Shown here: positions 56,394 through 64,000 of the stretch, one piece after another
How the letters are laid out: every line of letters begins with the position of its first letter
Numbering within the stretch: position 1 is the first letter of the stretch
Assembly (NCBI RefSeq): GCF_030362795.1
Contig: NZ_JAUCBM010000001.1
Span: 930,001 to 994,000 of the forward strand
DNA length: 64,000 nucleotides
Direction of reading: 5' to 3'
Source of the DNA: Pseudochrobactrum kiredjianiae
Lineage (GTDB): Bacteria; Pseudomonadota; Alphaproteobacteria; Rhizobiales; Rhizobiaceae
Position numbers and translations under genes: made by a program
Notes under the pieces: generated by a model
Database searches by the model: none
What the model saw: the letters and a program-made list of their open reading frames with translations, nothing else
Told to the model about the DNA's origin: nothing

Positions 56394-57217
56394 TGAGTGC
56401 TACATCCTGGTCACGTTTTAATATTGTCTCCGTCGTGCTTGGCTTTGCCTTTCTCTATCTGCCGATTGTGTTGCTAGTGGTGTATTCTTTCAATGAATCG
56501 CGTCTGGTGACTGTATGGTCCGGCTTCTCGGTCAAATGGTATGTCGAGCTTTTCAAAAATCAGGGTCTGAAAGATGCCGCGTGGGTTACCTTGCGCGTTG
56601 GTGTGCTGTCAGCCACAATTGCTACGGTACTCGGCACTTTGGGTGCGCTTGCATTGACGCGCTATACGCGTTTTCGCGGGCGCACTCTGTTCTCCGGTAT
56701 GATCTACGCACCACTGGTAATGCCGGAAGTGATTACCGGTCTGTCGCTGTTGCTGTTATTCGTGGCTGTCGGTTTTGATCGTGGCTTCTGGACAGTGACA
56801 TTGGCACATATCACCTTTGCCATGTGTTTTGTTGCCGTTGTTGTGCAGTCGCGTCTGGTGAGCTTTGACCGCTCGTTGGAAGAAGCGGCGATGGATCTTG
56901 GCGCGCCGCCGGTGACAACTTTTATGAAGATCACGCTGCCGATTATCCTGCCTGCGGTTGTTTCTGGCTGGATGCTGGCTTTCACGCTGTCACTGGATGA
57001 TCTGGTGATTGCGAGCTTCACATCAGGGCCGGGTGCGACCACATTGCCGATGAAAATCTATAGTCAGGTGCGTCTGGGTGTAACGCCGGAAATCAATGCG
57101 GTTTGTACGCTGCTGATCGCTCTGGTCGCTACCGGCGTGATTATAGCATCTGTGGTCAATAAGCGTCGCGTGGTACAGCGCCAGCGCGATGAACAGGCGG
57201 CGTTCCGCCTCGGCTGA
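56393..57217 (+). CDS. potI: Putrescine ABC transporter, permease
   Basis: This is the 274-residue second permease. The EAA loop is EEAAMDLGAPPVTTFMKITLPIILPA. Six hydrophobic helices are visible, starting VSVVLGFAFLYLPIVLLVVYSFNESR. GGAGGAG lies upstream, inside the end of potH. It is the last gene of the operon and is followed by a bidirectional terminator. Confidence 0.94.
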   Translation: MSATSWSRFNIVSVVLGFAFLYLPIVLLVVYSFNESRLVTVWSGFSVKWYVELFKNQGLKDAAWVTLRVGVLSATIATVLGTLGALALTRYTRFRGRTLFSGMIYAPLVMPEVITGLSLLLLFVAVGFDRGFWTVTLAHITFAMCFVAVVVQSRLVSFDRSLEEAAMDLGAPPVTTFMKITLPIILPAVVSGWMLAFTLSLDDLVIASFTSGPGATTLPMKIYSQVRLGVTPEINAVCTLLIALVATGVIIASVVNKRRVVQRQRDEQAAFRLG

Positions 57218-57242
57218 TATGCTTGCAAGCTGGGTTCAGCTG

Positions 57243-57273
57243 AAAAAGCCGGTGCATCAAATGCACCGGCTTT
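57243..57273. terminator. Bidirectional terminator between potI and the AsmA-like gene
   Basis: A 14-bp stem AAAAGCCGGTGCAT with its complement (loop CAA) has A- and T-rich ends and lies between two convergent genes. Confidence 0.92.
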
Positions 57274-57276
57274 TGT

Positions 57277-59256
57277 TTATTTGGATGGTGAGATAAACGG
57301 TCTGTCCCAAGAGCCGCCGACGAAGAAATGCAAATTCTCTGTTTCGGGCTTTTGTGGTTCTGTGGGTGCCGGATCAGGTGTCTGCGCTTCGCCTGTCTGG
57401 TCGGCCGCTTCACCATTCTCTGCCGGTTTCTCCGCAGGCTCTTTTTCTGGTAGCGGCAGCGAGAGTGTGCCTGAGAGGGCAAGGCTGCGGTCGGTCAGCG
57501 GAATAATACCGGTCAGTGATAATGCACCCTGCATGGTTTCAACTTTGGTGGTTTCCAGTGTGGCCACACCATCACCCAGTGAGGCTTTAACATCCAGGCG
57601 CTTGAAATCAAGGCTGACTTTGTCGCGCCGTTGCAGGGCAAAAAAGCCCTCGCTCTTCATCTTGGCAATAAAATCATTGAGATCAAAACCCAGCATCCGG
57701 CCGTTATTCAACGTAAAGCTGATTTGGCCGCGGGCATTCTGCAACATGCTTTGCAGGTTTTGCGGTGAGGTTTCGGCTGTCACAGAGAGATTACCCTGAC
57801 CGCTCAGAATAGGATCGCTTAAACCGAGGGCTGTCAGGAAAGCGGCACTGTCGATATTCGCGGCATTCAGGCGAATGCCGATCGTGTCTTGCCCGTTTTC
57901 CGTTTGCGCGAGTTTGATGCTGGTCTGGATCGAGCCTTTAAACGCTTTGGCATCACCAATATCGAAAATCGCCTGACCATCGCGGATCTGCAAGGCAGCG
58001 GCAAGGCCGGTCATTTGTGCGGCACCAATCGTGGCGTTTTGTGCAGAGAGGCGGATATCGAGATCGGCACTGTTGAGCAGGCGGGTGTCAATCATACGCG
58101 GCGGGGCATAATACCGATAATCGTCATAAAGCTTGCTCTGTTCATCCTCACTGACTTTGGTGACCAGTGTCGTCACAGTATGAAAGAACGAGACAGCATT
58201 GAGGGTCTGGAAAGCCAGCGTACCGGTAACGATTGGCCGTTGTTTGCCAAGGCCGATTTCTGCAGCACCTTTGGCAGGCATATTGTTCAGGTTCAGCGCA
58301 ATGTCAGCGAGTTTAATACGCTGCGGGGTGGCGCTGATATTGGTCTCAATGCTGAAAGCATCTTCCGCCGTGGTGCGCAGTGAATAGCTGGCATCCGAGG
58401 ACAGGCCAAGCCAATGCAGGCTTTCACTCAGCGAAGGGCTGGCGAGGCTGAAGGCGCCTTCGGTAAAGATATTCTCAGAAATATTGCTGCGCCCGTCAAA
58501 GCTGAGCGTCAGCGGCTTGCTGGAAACTTGTGCTGTAATCTGGCTCATGCCACGCGCCAGCAGCAGCAAAGGCTGGGCAACACTCAGATTATATTCGGCT
58601 GTTTCTTTTTGCCAGACCGCTTTGCCCTTTACTGTTGCCGCGCTGGTAGTTTGCGGCCAGTTGATTGTGGCATTGATCTCGGTGATTTCTTTTGGTTGCT
58701 CGGTATTGCGGGTGGTAAAACCAATGCTGCTATTTTCCAGAACCAGCCTGCCAAAAGGCATTGTCTGTAACTGACTATCAGCATTCTGGCCATTCTCAGA
58801 TTTTTTGGCAGCGAGATTACGCGCCTGACGGATGGCAAGGCCAAGGCGACCGGAGGATGAAGCCAGTGTGTTGACGAATTGCGGCAGGTCTTCCACCGGT
58901 TCGCTTAAATTGAAGTGGGCATTAATCAGACGAGTTTCGGAAAATGCCACGCGTCCAAACAGGGCGTCGAGCGGCGACATTTCCACTTCGATACGCTCAG
59001 CCGCCATGAATGGTGCATTGGCATCGTTCATTTTGCTCAAGGTGACGTCGCTCAAAGACGCACGGAAAACCGGAAAGAAACTCATACGCGGCGGCTGGCG
59101 GATTTCTACACTATAGCCGGTCCATGCGCTGATATTTTGTGCCAGATGCAAGCGAATTGAATCGGAGGAGACTATGTAAGGCAAGGCGGCCAGCGCCCCG
59201 ACAACCAAGAGTGCCAACAGAGTGATAACAGCCAGAACGGGGCGTATCAGTTTCAT
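57277..59256 (-). CDS. AsmA-family inner-membrane anchored protein
   Basis: This is a 659-residue protein from the ATG at 59256 (MKLIRPVLAVITLLALLVVGALAALPYIVS...). A frame start at 59277 adds seven residues. One N-terminal membrane helix is followed by a large periplasmic region with the AsmA-type start (FFPVFRASLSDVTLSKM) and the C-terminal AsmA_2 repeat region (GNLSVTAETSPQNLQSMLQNARGQISFTLNNGRMLGFDL). The last 75 residues are Pro/Glu/Ala-rich. AsmA-like proteins bridge the envelope and carry phospholipids to the outer membrane. It is probably in one unit with the kinase gene upstream, 121 bp away. Confidence 0.87.
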   Translation of the reverse strand: MKLIRPVLAVITLLALLVVGALAALPYIVSSDSIRLHLAQNISAWTGYSVEIRQPPRMSFFPVFRASLSDVTLSKMNDANAPFMAAERIEVEMSPLDALFGRVAFSETRLINAHFNLSEPVEDLPQFVNTLASSSGRLGLAIRQARNLAAKKSENGQNADSQLQTMPFGRLVLENSSIGFTTRNTEQPKEITEINATINWPQTTSAATVKGKAVWQKETAEYNLSVAQPLLLLARGMSQITAQVSSKPLTLSFDGRSNISENIFTEGAFSLASPSLSESLHWLGLSSDASYSLRTTAEDAFSIETNISATPQRIKLADIALNLNNMPAKGAAEIGLGKQRPIVTGTLAFQTLNAVSFFHTVTTLVTKVSEDEQSKLYDDYRYYAPPRMIDTRLLNSADLDIRLSAQNATIGAAQMTGLAAALQIRDGQAIFDIGDAKAFKGSIQTSIKLAQTENGQDTIGIRLNAANIDSAAFLTALGLSDPILSGQGNLSVTAETSPQNLQSMLQNARGQISFTLNNGRMLGFDLNDFIAKMKSEGFFALQRRDKVSLDFKRLDVKASLGDGVATLETTKVETMQGALSLTGIIPLTDRSLALSGTLSLPLPEKEPAEKPAENGEAADQTGEAQTPDPAPTEPQKPETENLHFFVGGSWDRPFISPSK

Positions 59257-59377
59257 TGTGTTCCGATCACGTAACAAATTATATCAGGCTGTTTTGATTT
59301 AAACCAGGTGCAGCCTGTTGCAAAGAGCGGAGACATAAGAAAGCACGGCAGCATGGATAATACTGCCGTTTCACAAC

Positions 59378-62300
59378 CTATTCAGCCAGTACACGGGTTG
59401 GCGGAAAAGTGATTTCCACAGTTGTGCCCTGTTCCGGAATGGATTCAATGGTGAACTGCGCACGATTGGCTTCTACCATTGCTTTGGTGAGCGGCAGGCC
59501 AAGGCCGGTTCCCTGCTGGCGCCAGTCTTTGGTGTCAGGATTTTTGACCTGCGTCTGGCTGTTGTGATTGCTGACCTGACGGAACGGTTTGAGTGCCTGC
59601 TCAAGTTCGCTCGGATTCATGCCAATGCCTGTATCACGCACACGCATCACCACATGGCCATCCGGTTCATAACTGGTTGAAACAATCACCTGACCGCCCT
59701 GACCGGTAAAGCGGATCGCATTGGACAGGAGATTGAGCGCAACCTGACGAATGGAACGCGCATCAGCAACAATATCCGGCAGGAAGGCCGAGAAACTGGA
59801 GCGAATGATCACGCGTTCACGGTTGGCCTGCGGCTGCATCAGCGCCACAGCCTCCGCCAATGCATCATTAAGAGCGACGGCCTCAAACTCCAGATCCAGC
59901 GCACCGGCCTCAATCTTGGAAATATCCAGCAGGTCATTCACGAGTGCCAGCACGTGGTTGCCGGAGCGGTGAATATCGCGCAGATATTCACGATAGCGTT
60001 CATTACCGATAGGGCCGAATTTTTCTTCGGCCATCAGTTCGGAAAAGCCGATAATCGCATTCAACGGTGTGCGGATTTCGTGGCTGATCCGCGCCAGAAA
60101 TTCGGTTTTATGGGTTGAGGCGCGTTCGGCTTCTTGACGCGCTGAGGTCAGTTCTTCCTCCGCACGTTTCCACTGGGTAATATCGCGCAGCACAGCGCAA
60201 TAACCTTTGGACGCAGGTAGTTTACCGATTGTCATAAATAGCGGAATAAAACGCCCCTGCGCCTCGCGACCGATGACTTCACGCCCGTCATTGAGCAGGC
60301 TGGCAACGCCGTCACCGGCCAGCCCCTGAATATAATCAATCGCAGCGCGCTGGCTCTCAATCGCAAACAGCACTGCAAAAGACTTGCCCGACAGTTCATT
60401 GGCGTCATAACCGAACAGCGCTGCGGCAGACTGGTTAAGCGAGCGGATTTTTCCGTCCTGACCGATAATAACCACGCCGTCTGTTGCAGTATCCAGAATG
60501 GAAGTCAGTTCATCAATCTGGGTCTGCATAGCCTGAAAATCAGGCTGAGCACGATAATCTGTAACTGGTGCTGCTTCATTCGGTGCTGGTTTTTCAGCGG
60601 ACTGGAGAGCCAGTTCAGATTGCATCTGATGCACGGGATTGTCCTGCGAAGCAGCGTCAATATCGGTATTGGTTACAAGCTTTGGCCGGTTTGGCTGTGT
60701 GTCGATCTTGTCGTCATTGTCGGCTTTGAGCACCAGTTCCGGCAACAGGCTGAGCATTAATGCACGGGCACCCTGCCATGGAACAGATTGCAAATGCGCC
60801 TCAACAATTTTATGGCCGCCATCGGCAAGGCACAGGATCATGCCACTGAGATTGCTGTCATCGGATTGGGCAAACAGCGCGTCAATGCCACCGGCATGAC
60901 GCAAATCATCCAATGACCCGTAGCCGGTCATGTCGAAAAAGGCCTGATTGGCAAAATGCAACCGGTCAGCACTATGGATCAGTACCGGCACTGGCAGGCC
61001 GCTCAGCACATGCAAATCTTCATCTTCCTGCGCTTTTGTCTCAACCGGTGCTGCGGATTTCTCCGCATGTTCATTGAAATTCGCTGGTTGCACATCATGC
61101 GGATAGGGAATTTCTGCCATTTTTTCCGGTGGCGCAGTCACTGCCTGTTCATTTGCAGATTCGGGTGTTTGCGCCGCAGGTTGCGTCTTCGGCGTTTTTT
61201 GCAAAACCTCACGACGCAAACGGTCAGCAATTTCTCGGAATGCGCTGCGTTCTGTCGGCGATAGACCGTTTTCGGAACGGGCAGGGCGAATTTCTGTAAT
61301 ATTATTGCTTGCCGGCAGTTCCGGTTCGGCTGGCTTTTGTTCCGCTTCGCTTGCAGCAGGATGTTGGCGTGACTGTGTGGCACGCAGTGCTTCCATCAGG
61401 ATGATTTTCTCACTGACAGGTGCAGCAGGTGTGTCTTCGGTTACTGGTGTTGCGGGCTGGTTTTCATGTTTTGCAACAGGGCCGGAGACCAAAGCAATGC
61501 CGATCGCTTCCGGGTCTTTCTCAGCCAGAGACGGGTACAATACGCCAAAGCCGCTAAAACCGGAAAAAGCTTTGTCACGGCCAAAAGCAGGCAGGGCTGC
61601 AAGATCAACCGGAATGCGCTGATCTGTACCCTGCACAGGCCAGAAAATGCGTTTTCCTGACCATGTTTCCTGTTGTTTGAGCAGGGCGGTAATCACACCG
61701 TCATGATCGAAGCCAAAGACTTGTGCGACATCCGAGAATTTGCGCCCGATAATATCGGCAGCATTTTGGCCAACAATTTCGGCAAATTCCGGTGAGATTT
61801 CAGTGAAAACCGTGTCAGCATCCACTTTCCAGATAAACCGTGCCGGAGGTGTTTCCTCTGCAATAGTTGTTACAACATCATCTGTCAGGGCGCTTTCTTC
61901 AGCGACAGCGCTTTCAACCGAACGCACTGTTTCGACAGGCGCATTATTATCCTGCGCTTTTTGCACGATGAACAGATAAGGCGTTTGCGGATCGTCGAGA
62001 CGGATCATCATGGCAGGCAACGTGACTTGACCGGCACGCACGCGCCGTCGCACGATGCCATCTGCTTCATCCTGCGTTTCAATAATCAGATCAGCTAAAG
62101 TGTTGCTGTTGATTTGCAGAGCATCAAATTGTGCATTGCTATTGAGCACTGTGCCGTCTGTTAAAAGCTGCATCGCATGATGATGCGGCAAAAATGGTGC
62201 TGCGCTGGCGGTCGCGGATTGATGCGGCGCATTAATCAGAAGAACCGGCTTTTCTGCACTATTTAATAACAGTGGTGTGACTGTGCATTGTTGAAGAGCA

Positions 62301-62578
62301 CTACGCAACCCGCCACCAAGACGCAACATAACCGGTTGCGCAATCTCGTGCTGCAAATCGAGAGCTAAAATCTGGCGGCGTATTTGCGGGCTCAGATCAG
62401 CATTTTTGCCGATTGCTGAGGTCGCATTGTCTTCACCGAGAAGCTGCGCGCCGCTATCATTGGCCCATAATATGTTTTGCAGATCATCGGATAGCACCAG
62501 CATTGCATCTCCCTTGGCGAGAGCCGCACGGATGCCGGAAAGAGGGATCAGCTCCATGAAATCCAGATGCTGTTGCAT
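59378..62578 (-). CDS. pdhS: PAS-containing sensor histidine kinase, PdhS-like
   Basis: This is a 1066-residue protein from the ATG at 62578 (MQQHLDFMEL...). A TTG at 62674 gives 1098 residues, and an ATG at 62557 is also possible. There are no clear membrane helices, so it is soluble. At least two to three PAS-like regions are visible, the clearest just before the kinase (ILDTATDGVVIIGQDGKIRSLNQSAAALFGY). A Pro/Ala/Glu-rich linker separates the N-terminal part. HisKA has H833 in FLARISHEIRTPLNAIIGFSEL, and the ATPase domain has NLLSNAIRF and DTGIGM. No receiver follows. The layout and length resemble Brucella PdhS, the polar kinase of DivK. A CtrA box upstream supports a cell-cycle role. A PleC- or DivJ-type kinase is the alternative. 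Confidence 0.75.
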   Translation of the reverse strand: MQQHLDFMELIPLSGIRAALAKGDAMLVLSDDLQNILWANDSGAQLLGEDNATSAIGKNADLSPQIRRQILALDLQHEIAQPVMLRLGGGLRSALQQCTVTPLLLNSAEKPVLLINAPHQSATASAAPFLPHHHAMQLLTDGTVLNSNAQFDALQINSNTLADLIIETQDEADGIVRRRVRAGQVTLPAMMIRLDDPQTPYLFIVQKAQDNNAPVETVRSVESAVAEESALTDDVVTTIAEETPPARFIWKVDADTVFTEISPEFAEIVGQNAADIIGRKFSDVAQVFGFDHDGVITALLKQQETWSGKRIFWPVQGTDQRIPVDLAALPAFGRDKAFSGFSGFGVLYPSLAEKDPEAIGIALVSGPVAKHENQPATPVTEDTPAAPVSEKIILMEALRATQSRQHPAASEAEQKPAEPELPASNNITEIRPARSENGLSPTERSAFREIADRLRREVLQKTPKTQPAAQTPESANEQAVTAPPEKMAEIPYPHDVQPANFNEHAEKSAAPVETKAQEDEDLHVLSGLPVPVLIHSADRLHFANQAFFDMTGYGSLDDLRHAGGIDALFAQSDDSNLSGMILCLADGGHKIVEAHLQSVPWQGARALMLSLLPELVLKADNDDKIDTQPNRPKLVTNTDIDAASQDNPVHQMQSELALQSAEKPAPNEAAPVTDYRAQPDFQAMQTQIDELTSILDTATDGVVIIGQDGKIRSLNQSAAALFGYDANELSGKSFAVLFAIESQRAAIDYIQGLAGDGVASLLNDGREVIGREAQGRFIPLFMTIGKLPASKGYCAVLRDITQWKRAEEELTSARQEAERASTHKTEFLARISHEIRTPLNAIIGFSELMAEEKFGPIGNERYREYLRDIHRSGNHVLALVNDLLDISKIEAGALDLEFEAVALNDALAEAVALMQPQANRERVIIRSSFSAFLPDIVADARSIRQVALNLLSNAIRFTGQGGQVIVSTSYEPDGHVVMRVRDTGIGMNPSELEQALKPFRQVSNHNSQTQVKNPDTKDWRQQGTGLGLPLTKAMVEANRAQFTIESIPEQGTTVEITFPPTRVLAE

Positions 62579-62715
62579 ATATTTTGGTCCGTACCCGATC
62601 ACTGACGAAAGTCTGATCTGTCTTAAGCTGTTGTCTGTTATCGGAAATTGATTGTTCCGATATGAAATATCCAATCATTATCACCATAAAAGAGGCTGTC
62701 CTGACAAACACTTTC

Positions 62716-62731
62716 TTAACACTTAGTTAAT
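62716..62731. promoter_or_regulatory. CtrA box upstream of the PdhS-like kinase gene
   Basis: TTAACACTTAGTTAAT matches TTAA-N7-TTAA exactly. It is about 140 bp before the preferred start and 42 bp before the alternative TTG start. The sequence context is consistent with direct cell-cycle control. Confidence 0.6.
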
Positions 62732-62966
62732 GTCCCCAGCCTTGGATGTTCATCTGGACTCATAGTGATGAAATTCAGAATTTGATGCAGCAGAGTTTGT
62801 GGTCACTATGGTTAACCAGTGGTAAATACACAGTTTCCATGGCATAATCATGTCAGGCAGATAGGTTCTCTGCATGGAATTCCGGCTATTTCGCAGGGTG
62901 GGATGCGAATTCCGTGCATTAATCCGCTAAAGCATCATATTTTCACAAAGTTTTTTTGATATGTGC

Positions 62967-62995
62967 TTGCAATATGCGGGGAATTTCCGTATCTG
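62967..62995 (+). promoter_or_regulatory. Probable promoter of tRNA-His
   Basis: TTGCAA at 62967-62972 and TATCTG at 62990-62995 are 17 bases apart and 43 bases before the tRNA. Confidence 0.4.
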
Positions 62996-63037
62996 ACCCC
63001 TATCGGCGGTTTGATTGATTCATCGCCGGATTGGTAC

Positions 63038-63114
63038 GCGGTCGTAGCTCAGTTGGTTAGAGCGCAGGATTGTGGCTCCTGAGGTCGGTGGTTCAACTCC
63101 ACTCGACCGTACCA
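63038..63114 (+). tRNA. tRNA-His (anticodon GTG)
   Basis: This 77-nt cloverleaf has an encoded CCA end. The acceptor is GCGGTCG with CGACCGT, the D-stem is GCTC/GAGC, the anticodon stem is CAGGA/TCCTG with loop TTGTGGC, and the T-stem is GGTGG/CCACT with loop TTCAACT. The first pair is G1-T72, the discriminator is A73, and the base before position 1 is C, so there is no encoded G-1. This is the unusual tRNA-His form described for a group of alphaproteobacteria. Confidence 0.95.
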
Positions 63115-63256
63115 TTCTTTCCATTCTCATAACAATATTGAATATTGTGCGGTTTCAGTTTTAATCCGCTGAAAACGATATGCTTTTTATGCTCTTACGG
63201 GCAGGAATATACGCGTGGTTCAGACGCAGCTATTCTGGCTTGCTGTCGGGATGTGT

Positions 63257-64000
63257 CTAAAATAGCGTTCCCTGATTATCTGTTTTAGGATTTGATGATT
63301 TGTTTTTCTTTTTAACCGCTGGGGCTTGTAAATTTTCGCCTGTAGCAATCGCAAAAACATCGCCGTCATTGAAACGCAGCGTCAGATTTTCTCCCGATTG
63401 TACCGCTGCGGCTGCCTTAACCGGTAACCCCTGATCGTTGAGAACAATTGCAAAACCGCGCTTGAGCACGCTGGTATGAGACAGAGTTTCCATCAAGCGA
63501 GCCAGTTCCTGAGCGCGATTGTGGTATTTCTCAAGCCTGTGGCGCATGGCCTGATCGCCACGCCGTTGCAGGAGCGCAAGATTAACCGTCCATTGGTGTG
63601 AGCGGCGTAAAATCAGATCACCATTCAGCCGCGCTGACATTTGCTGTAGCAGATTACGGCTGTGACGCGCTTTGAGAGCCAGTCCCCTTGGCAGGCGCTG
63701 ATTGAGTTGCTGCAATTGCAATTTGCGCTCTCTGGTCTGCTGGTTGAGCAGACGCGGGGAGAGGTGGCGTTTGAGGCCGTCAAAGCGTGCGCGTTTTTGC
63801 ACTGTGCTGGTGAGCAATGCCCGGCCTAATCTTGAAGACGCTTCATCAAAACGTCGTCTTGGCAAAGCAAGCAGCTGATCTGTGGATGGTAGCGCGCGTT
63901 GTAATCCACGGTATGCTTCACGCCGTCTGTCGATCAGGCGTGTCATGGCAGCGCTTAACCTTGCGCCATGCGAAGCGATTTGCGCTTGCAAATCCGCCCG
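63257..64000 (-). CDS. xseA: Exodeoxyribonuclease VII large subunit, C-terminal part
   Basis: The frame runs off the right edge, so the N-terminal OB fold and catalytic core are outside. The visible 247 or so residues are the XseA helical region, rich in Arg, Leu and Gln (for example RFDGLKRHLSPRLLNQQTRERKLQLQQLNQRL). The characteristic SHTSVLKRGFAIVLND segment and a short beta region (LTLRFNDGDVFAIATGE) follow, then a Lys-rich tail. ExoVII trims single-stranded DNA in mismatch repair. The stop is 142 bp beyond the tRNA-His 3' end on the other strand. Confidence 0.85.
   Translation of the reverse strand, partial: RADLQAQIASHGARLSAAMTRLIDRRREAYRGLQRALPSTDQLLALPRRRFDEASSRLGRALLTSTVQKRARFDGLKRHLSPRLLNQQTRERKLQLQQLNQRLPRGLALKARHSRNLLQQMSARLNGDLILRRSHQWTVNLALLQRRGDQAMRHRLEKYHNRAQELARLMETLSHTSVLKRGFAIVLNDQGLPVKAAAAVQSGENLTLRFNDGDVFAIATGENLQAPAVKKKNKSSNPKTDNQGTLF

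Larger units (their letters stand above)
62579..63037. other. Intergenic region between the PdhS-like gene and tRNA-His
   Basis: This 459-bp spacer holds the CtrA box, a degenerate second one at 62812-62826 (TTAA-N7-TAAA) and the tRNA promoter. I see no ORF. Confidence 0.5.

Overview
The window is a 64 kb chromosomal segment of an alphaproteobacterium, most likely a Brucellaceae member (Brucella/Ochrobactrum/Pseudochrobactrum-like). Supporting signs are the split-b F0 operon (atpI-B-E-b'-b), an ALAS-type hemA, a tRNA-His with A73 and no encoded G-1, CtrA-type boxes (TTAA-N7-TTAA), and an Entner-Doudoroff zwf/pgl/edd cluster. Base composition is near 50% G+C. Gene content is mostly core metabolism. 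I see no phage, transposase, CRISPR array or defence island.

Layout. 1-5.2 kb: end of a MATE transporter, a SleB-type wall hydrolase and the complete F0 ATP synthase operon. 5.2-12.6 kb (minus strand): rnhB, a radical SAM protein, moaB-ispE-small membrane protein, an S49 peptidase, nhaA and a TrmN6-like methyltransferase. 12.9-19.3 kb (plus): polyprenyl diphosphate synthase, a TPR protein and glyQS. 19.4-22.6 kb: pyrD with a DUF952 gene, a small exported protein and proline iminopeptidase. 23-27.4 kb: a convergent two-component pair resembling the CrbR/CrbS (ErdR/MxtR) acetate-switch system. 27.7-37.4 kb: mscL, an AbrB-family membrane protein, hemA, a TetR regulator, an FAD/NAD(P)-binding protein, two tandem polysaccharide deacetylases with a GT25 glycosyltransferase, and proC. 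37.9-45 kb: a hypothetical gene, folD, a GNAT gene and the edd/pgl/zwf genes. 45-57.2 kb: SDR, PuuB- and PuuA-like putrescine catabolism genes, isocitrate lyase with a divergent ScfR-family regulator, and the potFGHI putrescine transporter. 57.3-64 kb: an AsmA-like protein, a PdhS-like cell-cycle histidine kinase, tRNA-His and the C-terminal part of xseA.

Two physiological themes link separate genes. First, putrescine uptake (PotFGHI) lies near gamma-glutamyl putrescine breakdown (PuuA, PuuB). Second, acetate/C2 metabolism is represented by the CrbSR-like pair and by aceA with its ScfR-family regulator.

The most unusual DNA is non-coding. There is an array of seven GTCTC-N4-GAGAC dyads (unit about 54 bp) whose last copy contains the zwf stop codon. 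zwf and edd share a CG-centred operator-like palindrome. 3'-end duplications occur at folD and at a small gene near 49.3 kb. At least three families of dispersed long palindromes sit at gene ends. CtrA boxes lie upstream of the PdhS-like kinase and of three other genes, and hemA has an FNR-type box. No gene system in the window looks wholly undescribed; the intergenic architecture is the best candidate for novelty.
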